Part shown: positions 19,901 through 31,900 of the stretch, piece by piece
How positions within the stretch are numbered: the stretch's first letter is position 1
How the letters are laid out: the number at the start of each line of letters is the position of its first letter
Assembly (NCBI RefSeq): GCF_013184745.1
Contig: NZ_JAATVU010000062.1
Coordinates: forward strand, 1 to 34,277
DNA from: Mangrovicoccus sp. HB161399
GTDB taxonomy: Bacteria > Pseudomonadota > Alphaproteobacteria > Rhodobacterales > Rhodobacteraceae
Direction of reading: 5' to 3'
Length of the DNA stretch: 34,277 nucleotides
Notes under the pieces: model-generated
The model's database searches: none
What the model was told of the DNA's origin: nothing
Seen by the model: the letters and a program-made list of their open reading frames with translations, nothing else
Made by a program: the position numbers and the translations under genes

Positions 19901-22900
19901 GCGAGGGCGCGGACACGCTCGACGGCGGCACCGGCGACGACCGCATGGAAGGTGGGGCGGACGACGATCTCTACCGCTTCGCCATGGGCGATGGCAGCGC
20001 GGGGATCAACGATGCCTCGGGGACCGACCGGCTCGACTTCGGCGCGGGGCTCGATCCGGAAACGGCAGCCCTGCGCAAGTCCGGCGACGGGCTGGAGATC
20101 CGCTTCGGCGCCAGCGAGGACCGGGTGATCATCGAGAACGCGCTGTCTGGCTCCGGCGCGATCGAGACCGTCGCCTTTGCCGACGGCACCGAATGGGACG
20201 CGGCCGAGCTGCTGCGCCGCGCGACCGCCGGGACGGCAGGCGCGGACGCCTACGAAGGCTCTGCCGCGGGCGACCGGCTGATCGGCCTCGGCGGCAATGA
20301 CACGCTGTCCGGCCTCGGCGGCGCGGACCTGCTCGACGGCGGCGAAGGCGATGACAGGCTCGACGGCGGCGCGGATGCCGACGAGCTTGACGGCGGTCCG
20401 GGCGACGACACCGTCTCGGGCGGCGACGGCGCCGATCTCTATGTCTACGCGGCGGGCGACGGCTTCGACCGGATCGAGGAGGCGGGCGTCTCAGGCACCG
20501 ACGTGCTGCGCATCGAGGGCCACACGCTTGACGCGCTGCGCCTTTCCCGGCTTGGACCGGACGGCAACGACCTGTCGATCCGCTTCGCGGGCAGCGCGGA
20601 CCGCATCCTGGTGGCGGGGCATTTCGCCGGGGACGGCAGCGGCACGATCGAGCAGATCGTGCTCGCGGCACCGGGCATCACGCTGACGGCGGAGGACATC
20701 GCGCTGCGCGTCGCCCCCGATCTGGGCATCGAGGGCGAGGCGTTCCACGGCGATGCGGGCGACAACCTGCTGGCCGGCAGCACGCTCGGCGACTATTTCG
20801 AGGGCGGCAGCGGCGCCGACACGATGGAGGGCGGCGCGGGCGACGATGTCTTCGGCGACATCTCGGCAGATGGCGACGTGGACAGCCTGACCGGCGGCCC
20901 GGGGCGCGACACCTACCGCTTCCTTCCCGTGTTCGCCGTCGACGGCATCGCCGAGGACGTGATCGCGGATTTCGTGCCGGGCGATGCGGGCGACGTGATC
21001 GTGCTGGAGGCGGCGATCCCCAATCCCTTCGCCAACGGGCGGCTGGCGATCGTTCAGGATGGCGCCGACACGGTCCTGCGGGTGACGGGAAGCAGCGGCA
21101 CGTCTTCGGTCCTGCGGCTCGCGGGCGTCACGGCCACGTCCCTGACCGCGGCGAATTTCGCCGGCGTGGAGATCGGGCGCGACACCGACGGCATCCATGA
21201 CGGCGGGGACGGCACGCTGCTGGAGGGCGGGCCGCTCGGCGACCTGATCTTCGGCAATGGCGGGGCGGACACGATCCCGGGGCTTGGCGGCGACGACACG
21301 CTGGCGGGCGGCGCCGACGGCGACGAGATCGCGGGCGGCACAGGAAACGACCGGATCGCGGGCGAGGCGGGCCATGACCTGCTGGAAGGCGGCGCAGGCG
21401 ACGACACCCTGTCGGGCGGGCCGGGCAACGACACGCTGGCGGGCGGAAGCGCCGATGCGGCTTCGGCCGGGAATGACGTGTTCTCGGGCGGCCGGGGCGA
21501 TGACCTGCTGCAGGGCGGGGCGGAGAACGACATCTACCTCTTCGGCGCGGGCGACGGGATCGACACGCTTGCCGACGCGGGCGGCACGGACCGGATCGAA
21601 TTCGGCGCGGATGTGGCGCCGGGGGACGTGGCGGTGGTGCAGGGCGCGGCCGGGCTGGAGCTGCGCGCCGAGGGCGGCACGCGGATCGTCATCGCGGACG
21701 GCACCGAGATCGAGACCGTGGCCTTCGCAGACGGCACCGAATGGGACCGGGCCGAGGTCCTGCGGCGCTCGATGCTGGCGACCGATGGCGACGATGCGCT
21801 GGCGCTGCTGGCCGGGGACAGCCTTGCCGGGCTCGGCGGCAATGACACGCTGACCGGCGGCGCCGGGGCGGAGACGCTTGCGGGCGGTCCCGGCGACGAC
21901 CTGCTTCGCGGCGGAGACGGCGATGACGCCTATGTCTTCGGCCGCGGCGGCGGGCAGGACCGGATCGAGGATGCCGCGGGCGCGAACGTGGTTCTGATGG
22001 GCGCGGACGTCACGCCGGAGGACGTGCAGCTGGTGCGCGGGCTGGAAACCGTGGTGCTGGAAATCATCGGCACCGCCGACCGGCTGGATCTGGGCACCGG
22101 TCCCGATCCGGCCATGGCGACCGCCGAGATCCGCTTCGGGGACGGCACGGTCTGGACGGCGGCCATGCTGGCCGCGATGGCGCTCGAGGGCAGCGGCGGC
22201 GACGACGTGATCTGGGGCACCGGGGGGGCAGAGACGCTTGCCGGGCTCACGGGCGATGATCGGCTGATCGGGATCGGCGGCAATGACACGCTCTCGGGCG
22301 GCCCCGGTGCCGATCTGCTGGAGGGCGGCGGAGGCGACGACACCTACCTGGTCGGGCCCGGCGACGGCCAGGACCGGATCGCCGATGGCGGCGGCGGCCG
22401 CGACGTGCTGGAACTGGGCGAGGGCATCGCGCCCGGAGATGTCCGCGTCAGCCAGAGCAGCGACGGCGCGGCGATGGTCCTGCATCTCGGCTTCGGCGGC
22501 GACCGGGTGCGGATCGAGGACGCGATGGGCGGCGGCCAGGTCGAGATCGTCCGCTTTGCCGGCGGCACCGAGTGGCGGATGGCGGACCTTCTGGCGCGGG
22601 TGGCCTCGGGGCTCGACGACTGGATCTTCGGCGATGCCGAGGCGAACCCGCTGGCGGGCGGGCCGGGGAACGACCGGATCTCGGGCGGAGGGGGCGACGA
22701 CATCTACCGCTTCGCCGCCGGGGACGGGCGCGACATCCTGCGCGACGCGGCGCGCTCGGCGGCGGACGAGCTGCGCATCACCGGCTATCTGGAGGCGGAC
22801 ATCCGCTTTGCGCGGCTGGGGACGGGCAGCACCGACATCGCCATCCAGTTCGCGGGCAGCCAGGACCAGATCCTGGTGGTCGACGGGCTCGACCTTTCGG

Positions 22901-25900
22901 GCCGCGGGATCGAGCGGATCGTGCTGGAGGACGACGGCACGGTCTTCACCATCGCCGACATCGCCTCCCGGCTGGCCGACGCGCAGGTCAGCGCGGGCGA
23001 CGACACGGTGATCGGCACCGGCGGCGACGAGACGCTGGCCGGCGGCCGCGGCGACGACCTGGTTTCGGGCGGCGGAGGCGACGACCTCTACCGCTATGCC
23101 GCGGGCGACGGCGACGACCGGATCGAGGCCTTGGGCGGCGGCGACAGCGAGGTGCTGCTTGCGGGCTACGGGCTGGCGGACCTGGTTTCGGCGGTGCGAG
23201 CCGGGCCGGAGAGCCTGGATCTGGTGCTGACCTTCACGGGCGACGGCGACCGGCTGGTGCTGGCCGGCGCGCTGGGGCCGCGGAATGGCAGTCCCGGCAG
23301 CCTGGTCCTGACCTTTGCCGACGGCGCCAGCTGGGGCCGCGCCGAGATGCGCGCGCGGGCACTTGCCGACATCGAGGGCGCGGGCGACGATTCCGTCTGG
23401 GGCTTCGACGGCGCGGATGCGGTCACATTGGGCGCGGGCGACGATTTCGCCTCCGGCCGGGAGGGCGCCGACACCTATGTGATCGCAATTGGCGGCGGGG
23501 CCGACCGGATCGAGGATACCGGCACCGACACCGACGAAACCGACGTGCTGGACCTGACCGCGTTCGGCGCGGACGGCGTCTCGGTCGCACGGCTCTTCCG
23601 CGGCAGCAGCGCGGTGGAGCTGGGACTGGGCGACGGCCAGAGCGTCATGGTGCTGGGCGCGCTCTCCGCCGATGGCCAGGGGATCGAGGAATACCGCTTC
23701 GCGGGCGGCGTGACCTGGGGCAAGGACTCGCTGCTGCAGCTGCTCGACAACAGCGCGCCGGTTGCCAGCGATGACGGATTCTTCTCGGTCACCACCGGGG
23801 CCGAGCTGGTCCTGCCGCTGGCCGACCTGCTGGCCAATGATTTCGACACCGACGGCGATGCGCTGGCGGTGATCGAGGTCGATGGCAGCCCGGACGGAAC
23901 CGCGGCGCTCGACGGCACGGGCAACCTGGTCTTCGTCTCCAATGACGGCTTCACCGGCGCGACCACGATCGCCTACCGCATCGCCGACGGGCGCAACGGC
24001 TTCTCCGCAGCCTCGGTCAATGTCAGCGTCCGCCCGGTGGCCGAGGCGCTCGACGACGGAGGGTTCGCGGTGGCCGAGGACGAGTTCCTGACCATCCGCG
24101 CCGAGCGTCTTCTGTCGAACGACATCGACGGCGACCGGATGATCGTCGGCCAGGTCTTCGGCGCCGAGGGCGGCACGGTCTCGCTGTCGAGCGACGGCAC
24201 GATCGGCTTCACGCCCGATGCAGACTACAACGGCCCGGCGCAGTTCGCCTACGCCGCCAACACCCCCGAGGGCGGCCGCGCCGAGGCAGTGGTCCATATC
24301 GACGTGACCCCGGTCAACGATGCGCCCGAGGCGCGCGCCGACCGCGGCTTCGCTATGGACGAGGGCGGCACCCTGACGATCAACGCCGCGGCTCTGACCG
24401 GCAACGACATCGACATCGACGGCGACCTGCTCGCGCTTTCCGGCGTCGGTTCCTCGGCGGAGCTGATCGCCGCGCTGGATGCCGCTGGCGACGTGGTGCT
24501 GACCGCCCGGGGCGATTTCTTCGGCGATGCCGCCTTCACCTACACGGTTGCCGATCCGTCGGGGGCGGAAGACACCGGCACGGTCTCGGTCAAGGTGCGC
24601 CCGGTGAACGATGCGCCCCTTGCCGCCGACGACCTGTTCGAGCTGACCGAGGCGGGCGATCCGATCCTCGAGGACAACCCGATCGTGCTGTCGCTGGCCC
24701 GTCTCGCGGCGAACGACACCGATCCGGACGGCGATCCGCTGAGCCTGACCGGTGTCCGCGCCGCCACCGGCGGACGGGCCGTTCTGCTGGAGAACCAGAC
24801 CGTCCTGTTCGAGCCCTCGGCGAATTTCAACGGCGAGGCAGGCTTCACCTACATGGTCGATGACGGCCAGGGCGGCAGCGCCGAGGCACGCGCCACCATC
24901 GTCTACCAGCCGGTCAACGACCGCCCGGACGCGCGCGACGACCGCTACAGCTCGGAGTCGCTCTACATGCTGCGCGGCCTGCAGGACGTGCCGCTGGAGA
25001 TCTCGATCCTCGATCTGCTGAAGAACGACAGTGATGTCGAGGGCGCGCCGGTCACCTTCGAGAACGCCACCGGCGCAGTGAACGGCGACCTCGTGGTGGA
25101 AGACGGCAAGATCATCTTCACCCCCGATCCCGGCTTCGCGGGCGAGGCCACCTTCGGCTATTCGGTCACCGATCCCGAGGGCGCGGTCGACGGCGCAGAG
25201 GTCACGCTGTTCTTCGCCGCCAGCGGGGACACCCCTCCGGAACCGGAAGGCGACCAGGTCCTGATCCCCGAGGACATTCCCACCGTCATCCGGATGGAGA
25301 CGCTGCTGGGCAACGACATCGATCTGGACGGCGACGCGCTGACCATCATCGGCTGGCGGCCGCTGAACGGGCTGGGCGACATCTTCAAGTTCGGCGGCGC
25401 GGCCGCCGGGCCGATGAACGGGACGCTGGAATACAACGCCGACGGCGACCTGCTCTACACGCCCTATATCGACGCGACCTTCTCCTCGGGCTTCGTCTAT
25501 CTGGTCTCCGACGGCGAGGACGGCACGGCCGAGGCCTTCGTCGACATCGTGATCGTGCCCTCGAACGACGAGCCCGAGGCGGTCGAGGATCCGGGGTTCG
25601 TCACGCCCTTCGACATTCCGCTGGTGATCCGCGCGGCCGACCTGATCTTCAACGACTACGATATCGAGCAGGCCGACCGCGACGGCGACGGCACGGTCGA
25701 TGCCGACCTGGACGATCCCGACCGGCCGCGGCCGACATTTGTCGGCGTCGATGCCATCTACGACCCGGCGGAATTGGCGCAGGGCAACCGGGTCGAGGTC
25801 GGCAGCTTCGAGATTGCCAGCTTCCGCGGCGAGGAGTTCCTGGTCGCGCGCTTCGATCCGGGCTTCGCCGGGCCGGTGACGATCCAGTACCGCATCGCCG

Positions 25901-28900
25901 ACGCGGAGGGGCTGGAAGACACCGGCTTCGCCTATGCCACGGTGGCCGATTATTACGGACAGGAGCTCTCGGGCACGCCGCAGGTCGACTACATCGAGGG
26001 CAACGCGCTCTCCGAGACGATCCGCGGCTACCGCCGCGACGACTGGATCCTGGCGCGCGCTGGCGACGACACGATCGAGAGCGGCGCGGGCGCCGACCTG
26101 ATTATGGCGGGCCAGGGCGATGACGTGATCGACCCGGGCGACGATGGCGACGATGTGCGCGGCGGCACCGGCTTCGACCTGGTGCGCTTTGCCGGGTCCA
26201 ATACCGGCGTGCGCGCGGACCTGCTGGCGCTGGTCGGACAGGGCGGCCATGCCCAGGGCGATCTCTATGTCGATATCGAGGCCTTCGAGGGCTCGGACTA
26301 CGCCGACACGCTGGGCGGGGACGGCGGCGCGAACCTCCTGCGCGGCATGGACGGGCGCGACGGGCTGGAAGGCCGCGGCGGCGGCGACACGCTGGAGGGC
26401 GGCGCGGGCGACGACACGCTGTCGGGCGGCGCGGGCGCCGACGTGGTCGATGGCGGCGGCGGAGCGGACCTTGCCAGCTACGAGGGATCGGATGAAGGCG
26501 TTGCGGTCTCGCTGGCCGACGGCACCGCCTCGGGCGGCTGGGCCGAGGGCGACACCCTGGTCGGGATCGAGGCGCTGGCGGGCAGCGACCACGCCGACGC
26601 GCTGATCGGCGATGGCGGGGACAACACGCTGTCGGGCGGGCGCGGCGACGACACGCTGGAAGGCGGCGATGGCGACGACCTGATCGACGGCGGACGCGGC
26701 GCGGACAGCCTGTCGGGCGGCGCGGGCGAGGACACGGCCTCCTATGTCCTGTCTGCGCAGGGCATCGAGATCGACCTGGCGGCGGGCACGGCTGCGGGCG
26801 GCGATGCCGAGGGCGATGTCTTCGACGGCATCGAGATCGTCGAGGCAAGCTACCATGACGACGTGCTGCGGGGCGACGGCGGGGACAACCGCTTCCGCGG
26901 CAGCCGCGGCGCCGACCTGATCGACGGACGCGGGGGCGAGGACACCGCGGACTACGCCCGCGCGGACGAGGCGGTCTCGGTCGACCTGGCGCTCGGGCGC
27001 GGCCTCGCGGGCGAGGCCCTGGGCGACACGCTGGTTTCGGTCGAGGTCCTGCTCGGCTCGGTCCATGGCGACACGCTGTCGGGCAGCGCTGCGGACGAGA
27101 CGCTCGAGGGCGGCTATGGCGCCGACCTGCTGGACGGGCGCGCGGGATCGGACGGCTACCGCTTCGGCATCGAGGGCGGCGCCGACCGGATCGCGGAGAC
27201 AGGCGATGCGGGCGACATCGACCGGCTGCTGCTGGGCGAGGGGCTGGCGGAAAAGGACGTCTCGCTGATCCGCCAGGGCGATGACCTGCTGGTCGAGCTG
27301 GAACGCTTCGACGGCTACCAGATCGATACCGTGACGGTCGCCGGGCATTTCCTGGGCGAGGCCACGGGGATCGAAGAGATCGTCTTCGCCGGCGGCACCG
27401 TCTGGGACCGCGCAGGCATCGAGGCGCGCCTGCGCGACGGGCGGTTCAACGCGATGGACGACCTGGTGCGCTTCGGCATCGAGGACGAGCCGCTGCTGAT
27501 CGACCCGGCTGACCTGATCGCGAACGACGCCGAGACCGGCGCCGAAGACCTCGAACTGGTCTCGGTCCAGGCCGCCGAATACGGCACGGTCACGCTGGCG
27601 GAAGGCGGCATGATCGAATTCCTCGGCGCGCAGGACCGCAACGGCGACGCCTTCTTCGCCTATACGGTCCGCGATCCGCTGGGCCGCGAGTCCACCGCGC
27701 GGGTCGAGGTGAACCTGTCGCCGGTCAATGACGCGCCGGTGGCGATGGACGATCCGCTGGTCTACGGGCTCGAGGACGTGCCGCTGCGCATCCGCATCGA
27801 GAACCTGCTGGCCAATGACTACGATGTCGACGGCGATGCCGAGCAGGAGGGGCTGCGCATCGTTTCGGCGGAGCCGCTGGTCAATGCCGCGGGCGAGGCG
27901 CTGCGCCCCTATAAGGACAACGACTATGACGGCGCGGCGACCGATGCGACCTGGCGGCTCGACGGGCAGTATATCGAATTCCTGTCGCGCCCCGACCATT
28001 TCGGCTTCGCGGGCTTCACCTATGTGCTGGCCGACAGCAGCGGCGCCGAGGCGCGGGCGGATGTGGAGATCTACTTCGCCCCGGTGAACGACGCCCCGCG
28101 GCTGAAGGGCCGCGCCGCCTCGGCCAAGCTGGAGGAGACCACCCGCTTCACCGTTGGCCAGCTGATGGATCAGGTCTACGACATCGAGGGCGACGAGGTC
28201 AGTTTCGTCGGCCTCCATATCGGCGCGGACGGCAATGCCACCCATAACGGCGTGGAGGTCTTCGACGCCGAGGCAGGCACGATCGACTACACGCCGTTCC
28301 AGCTCGGCAAGGCGTGGATCTCCTTCGACGTGATCGACGCCCGCGGCGCCGAGGCGGTGCTCGACTTCCTGATCGAGGTGCGGCCGCAGAACCTGCCGCC
28401 CGTCGCCCGCGACGACCGCGGCATCCGCGCGCTCGAAGACGGGACCATCACCATCGATCCCGCGCTTCTGCTGGAAAATGACAGCGATCCCGATGGCGAC
28501 CCGCTGAGCTTCGCGGGCGTCTACCGCTTCGCCGAGAACGGCAAGGTGCGGGTGCGCGAGGACGGGCTGATCGAATTCGCGGTGCGTCCGGATTTCAACG
28601 GCACGGCCAGCTTCGAATACACCGTCAGCGACGGGCGCGGCGGCACCGACACGGCGACCGCCTATATCACCGTGCTGCCGGTGAACCACGGGCCGGAGCT
28701 GCGGAACGACGTGGTTGCGGGCCTCGAGGACGGGCCGCAATACGTGATCCCGGCCGAGGCCTTCGGCAATGACCGCGACCTGGACGGCGACGTGATCTTC
28801 TTCCGGGAGACCGAATTCCTCGGCAATTTCGCCTACCGCTTCCTGTCGCCCGACTACACGGTCCGCGCGACTGCGGCGAACAATGCCGACCTGCCCAGCT

Positions 28901-31900
28901 GGCTGGATTTCGATGCCGCGACGCTGGCCTTCTCCGGCGCGATCCCCGAAGGCAGCGGGCGGGTCGAGGTGGCGGTGTTTGTCGGGGACCCCGCCGCCGA
29001 TGCTGTCCATGCCTTCCGCTTCGCCTTCGACGATACCGATGGCGAGGAGCTGATCCAGGGCATCTCGGTCGCCGAGGAGGTGCTGGACGGGTTCCGCCTG
29101 CGCGAGGCCTATGTCTGGTCGCCTGACGGGGACGGCGACGGCGTTGCGGAGTTCGACATTGCCGCGGGCAGCTTCTCGGCCACGGTGCAGGGCGGGCGGC
29201 CGCTGCCAGACTGGCTGGATTTCGACGCGGAGGCGCGGCAGCTGGTGCTGTCGGGCTTCGAGCCCGACGAGGAGGAGGGCGCGGCACGCGTCTTCGTCAC
29301 CTTCACGCCGGATGCGGACGCGCTGCCGGAGCTGGAGGAAGACACGTACCGCTCGACCAATGGCGGCTTCGCGCTGGAATTCCTGATTGCGCCCGGCGAT
29401 CCTCTTGATGCGGTCAACGCGATGCTGGCGGGGGTCGCGGATCTGGAGGCGGAGGGCCGCTTCGGCCTCGATCTTTCCGGCATCGGCGGGCTGGCTGCCA
29501 CGCGCGAAAGCGGTGCGCCGCTCGACAGCTGGCTGAGCTTCGACCCGGCGACCATGACGTTCTCGGGCATGGCGCCGTCGCATTATGTCGGCGCCGTGCC
29601 GGTGCGGATCTCGGTTCCGGCGGCGAACGGCCATCCGGCCATGGCGATCATCGCCGAGGCCGTGGTCGACGCGACCTTCACCCTCGATCCGGAGGACAGC
29701 GCCGGCATCCGCGTCACCGGCAGCCCCGAGCGGATCGATGTCGAGACGCCGGACGACTACAACGGCTCGCTCGCCTTCTCCTACTCGGCCAATGACGAGA
29801 AGGGCGGCGAGTCCGATGCGCCGGCGCTGGTCGTCTTCAACGTGCTGGCCGCGCGCGAGCTGCCGGTCGCCCATGAGGATCGGGTGGCGCTGTTCGAGGG
29901 CGGCTCGGTTGTCTTCGACGTGGCGGATCTGCTGCTGAACGACCGCGACGAGGACGGCGACGCGCTGCGGGTCGCCGCCATCGGCGCCGCGGCGCATGGC
30001 ACGGTCGAGCTGATCCCCGGCAGCCGGACCATCGCGCCCGCCTCGGCGGGCGTTGCCGGCGGGACATGGAGCGCGGCGCTCGCGGACGGCTCGGACCTGC
30101 CGGACTGGATGGGCCTCGACCCGGCGACGGGGGAAATCGCCGCTCAGGTGCCGCTGGAGGTCTCGGGCAGCTACGAGATCGTCTTCACCAGTTCGAACGG
30201 CGGCGACAGCCTCGGCGAAACCGTGTCGGTCCCGCTCGACGGCGATGCCGCGGCGCAGGTGCGCTACACGCCCGAGGCGGGCTTCGCCGGCGAGGACACG
30301 CTGCTCTACACGCTGGCCGACGATGCCGAGGGCGCGGTGGAGGGCACGGTGGTGCTCGACGTCGCCTCGCTCCTCGATCCGCCGGTGGCCGTGACCGACC
30401 GGCTGTCGCTCTACGAGGACGGCTTCATCGAAATCGACCCGGCCGAGCTGATGGCCAATGACTACGATGTCGACGGCGACCCGATCCGGTTCCTGGGCGC
30501 CAGCGGCGCGGAGCATGGCACGCTCGTCTTCGAAGACGGCGTGATCACCTTCACCCCCGACCCGGATTTCGCGGGCGAGGCCAGCTTCCGCTACCAGCTC
30601 ACCGACGACCGGCACGGAGACAGCGAGGGGCTGGTCGAGCTGCGGGTGATCAGCACCAACCAGCGCCCCGAGGCGGTCGCGGATGTCTTCGCCACGGTCG
30701 AGGACGGGCCCTTCGAATTCACCATCGCCGAGCTCCTGGCCAATGACACGGACCCGGACGGCGACAGCCTGAGCTTCGTTTCTCTGGAGACCGAGGTCGA
30801 TCAGGGGCGCCTGCTGGAGCTGCCCGACAACCGCTGGCAGTTCGTGCCGGACGAGAACGTCACCGGACCGGTCAGCTTCCGCTACACGGTCACCGACGGG
30901 CGGCTGCGCGGCACCGGCACGGTCACCTTCGACATCGAGGCGGTCAATGACGCGCCCATCGCCAACGAGGACGGCCATTTCTTCGGCGACCAGGACACGC
31001 CGATCGTGGTCGACTTCGCCGATCTGCTGTTCAACGACCGCGACGTGGAGGGCGACGCCTTCTCCATCGTCGAGATCTTCGACGGCGACAACGGCACCGC
31101 GTGGCAGGAGGGCGAGACCGCGGTCTTCCTCGGCCGGCCCGGCTATTTCGGCGATGGCGGCTTCCATTACCGGGTGACGGACGAGCATGGCGCGACCTCG
31201 ATCGGCTATGCGACCGTGCTGGTCATGCCGGAATTCGACGTGCCGGTGGCGGTCTCGGATGCGGGCTACGAGATGCTGGAGGACAGCCATCTCGATCTCG
31301 ACCCGGCGGAACTGATGGCGAACGACCAGATCCCGCTGGGGTCCGAGGTGATCTTCCTCGGTCTCGCCGGGCCGGGCGTCGAGGAGCTGGACAGCGGCCT
31401 CTGGCGGGTCACGCCGGACGCGGATTTCTTCGGCACGCTGACGCTGCGCTATGCGCTGACCAACGAGACCGGCTTCGAAGTGCCGGCCACGGTCGAGATC
31501 GAGGTGCTGCCCGTCGGCGATGCCCCGGTCGCTGTCGATGACGTGCTGGAGATGGACGAGGGCGGCGAGCTGGCGCTCTTTGCCTCGCGGCTGACGGCGA
31601 ATGACTACGATGTCGACCGCCAGGGCTTCGAGCTGACCCGCGTCTTCGGCGCCTCCGGCGTGACGGTCGCGCTGGAGGAGGGCGAGATCACCGTCACCGG
31701 CCTCCCGGCCTTCAACGGGGTCGGCGGCTTCGATTACGAGCTGCGCGACAGCTCGGGCGTGACCGCGGTGGGCCATGTCACGGTGAATGTCGGCTCCGTG
31801 TCGACCCCGCCGGTCATCGCCGGGATCGGCGTGCTGGAAGGGACCGAGGATACCGCCTTCGATTTCGCCCTTCCGGACGTCACGGACGAGGATGGCGGTC

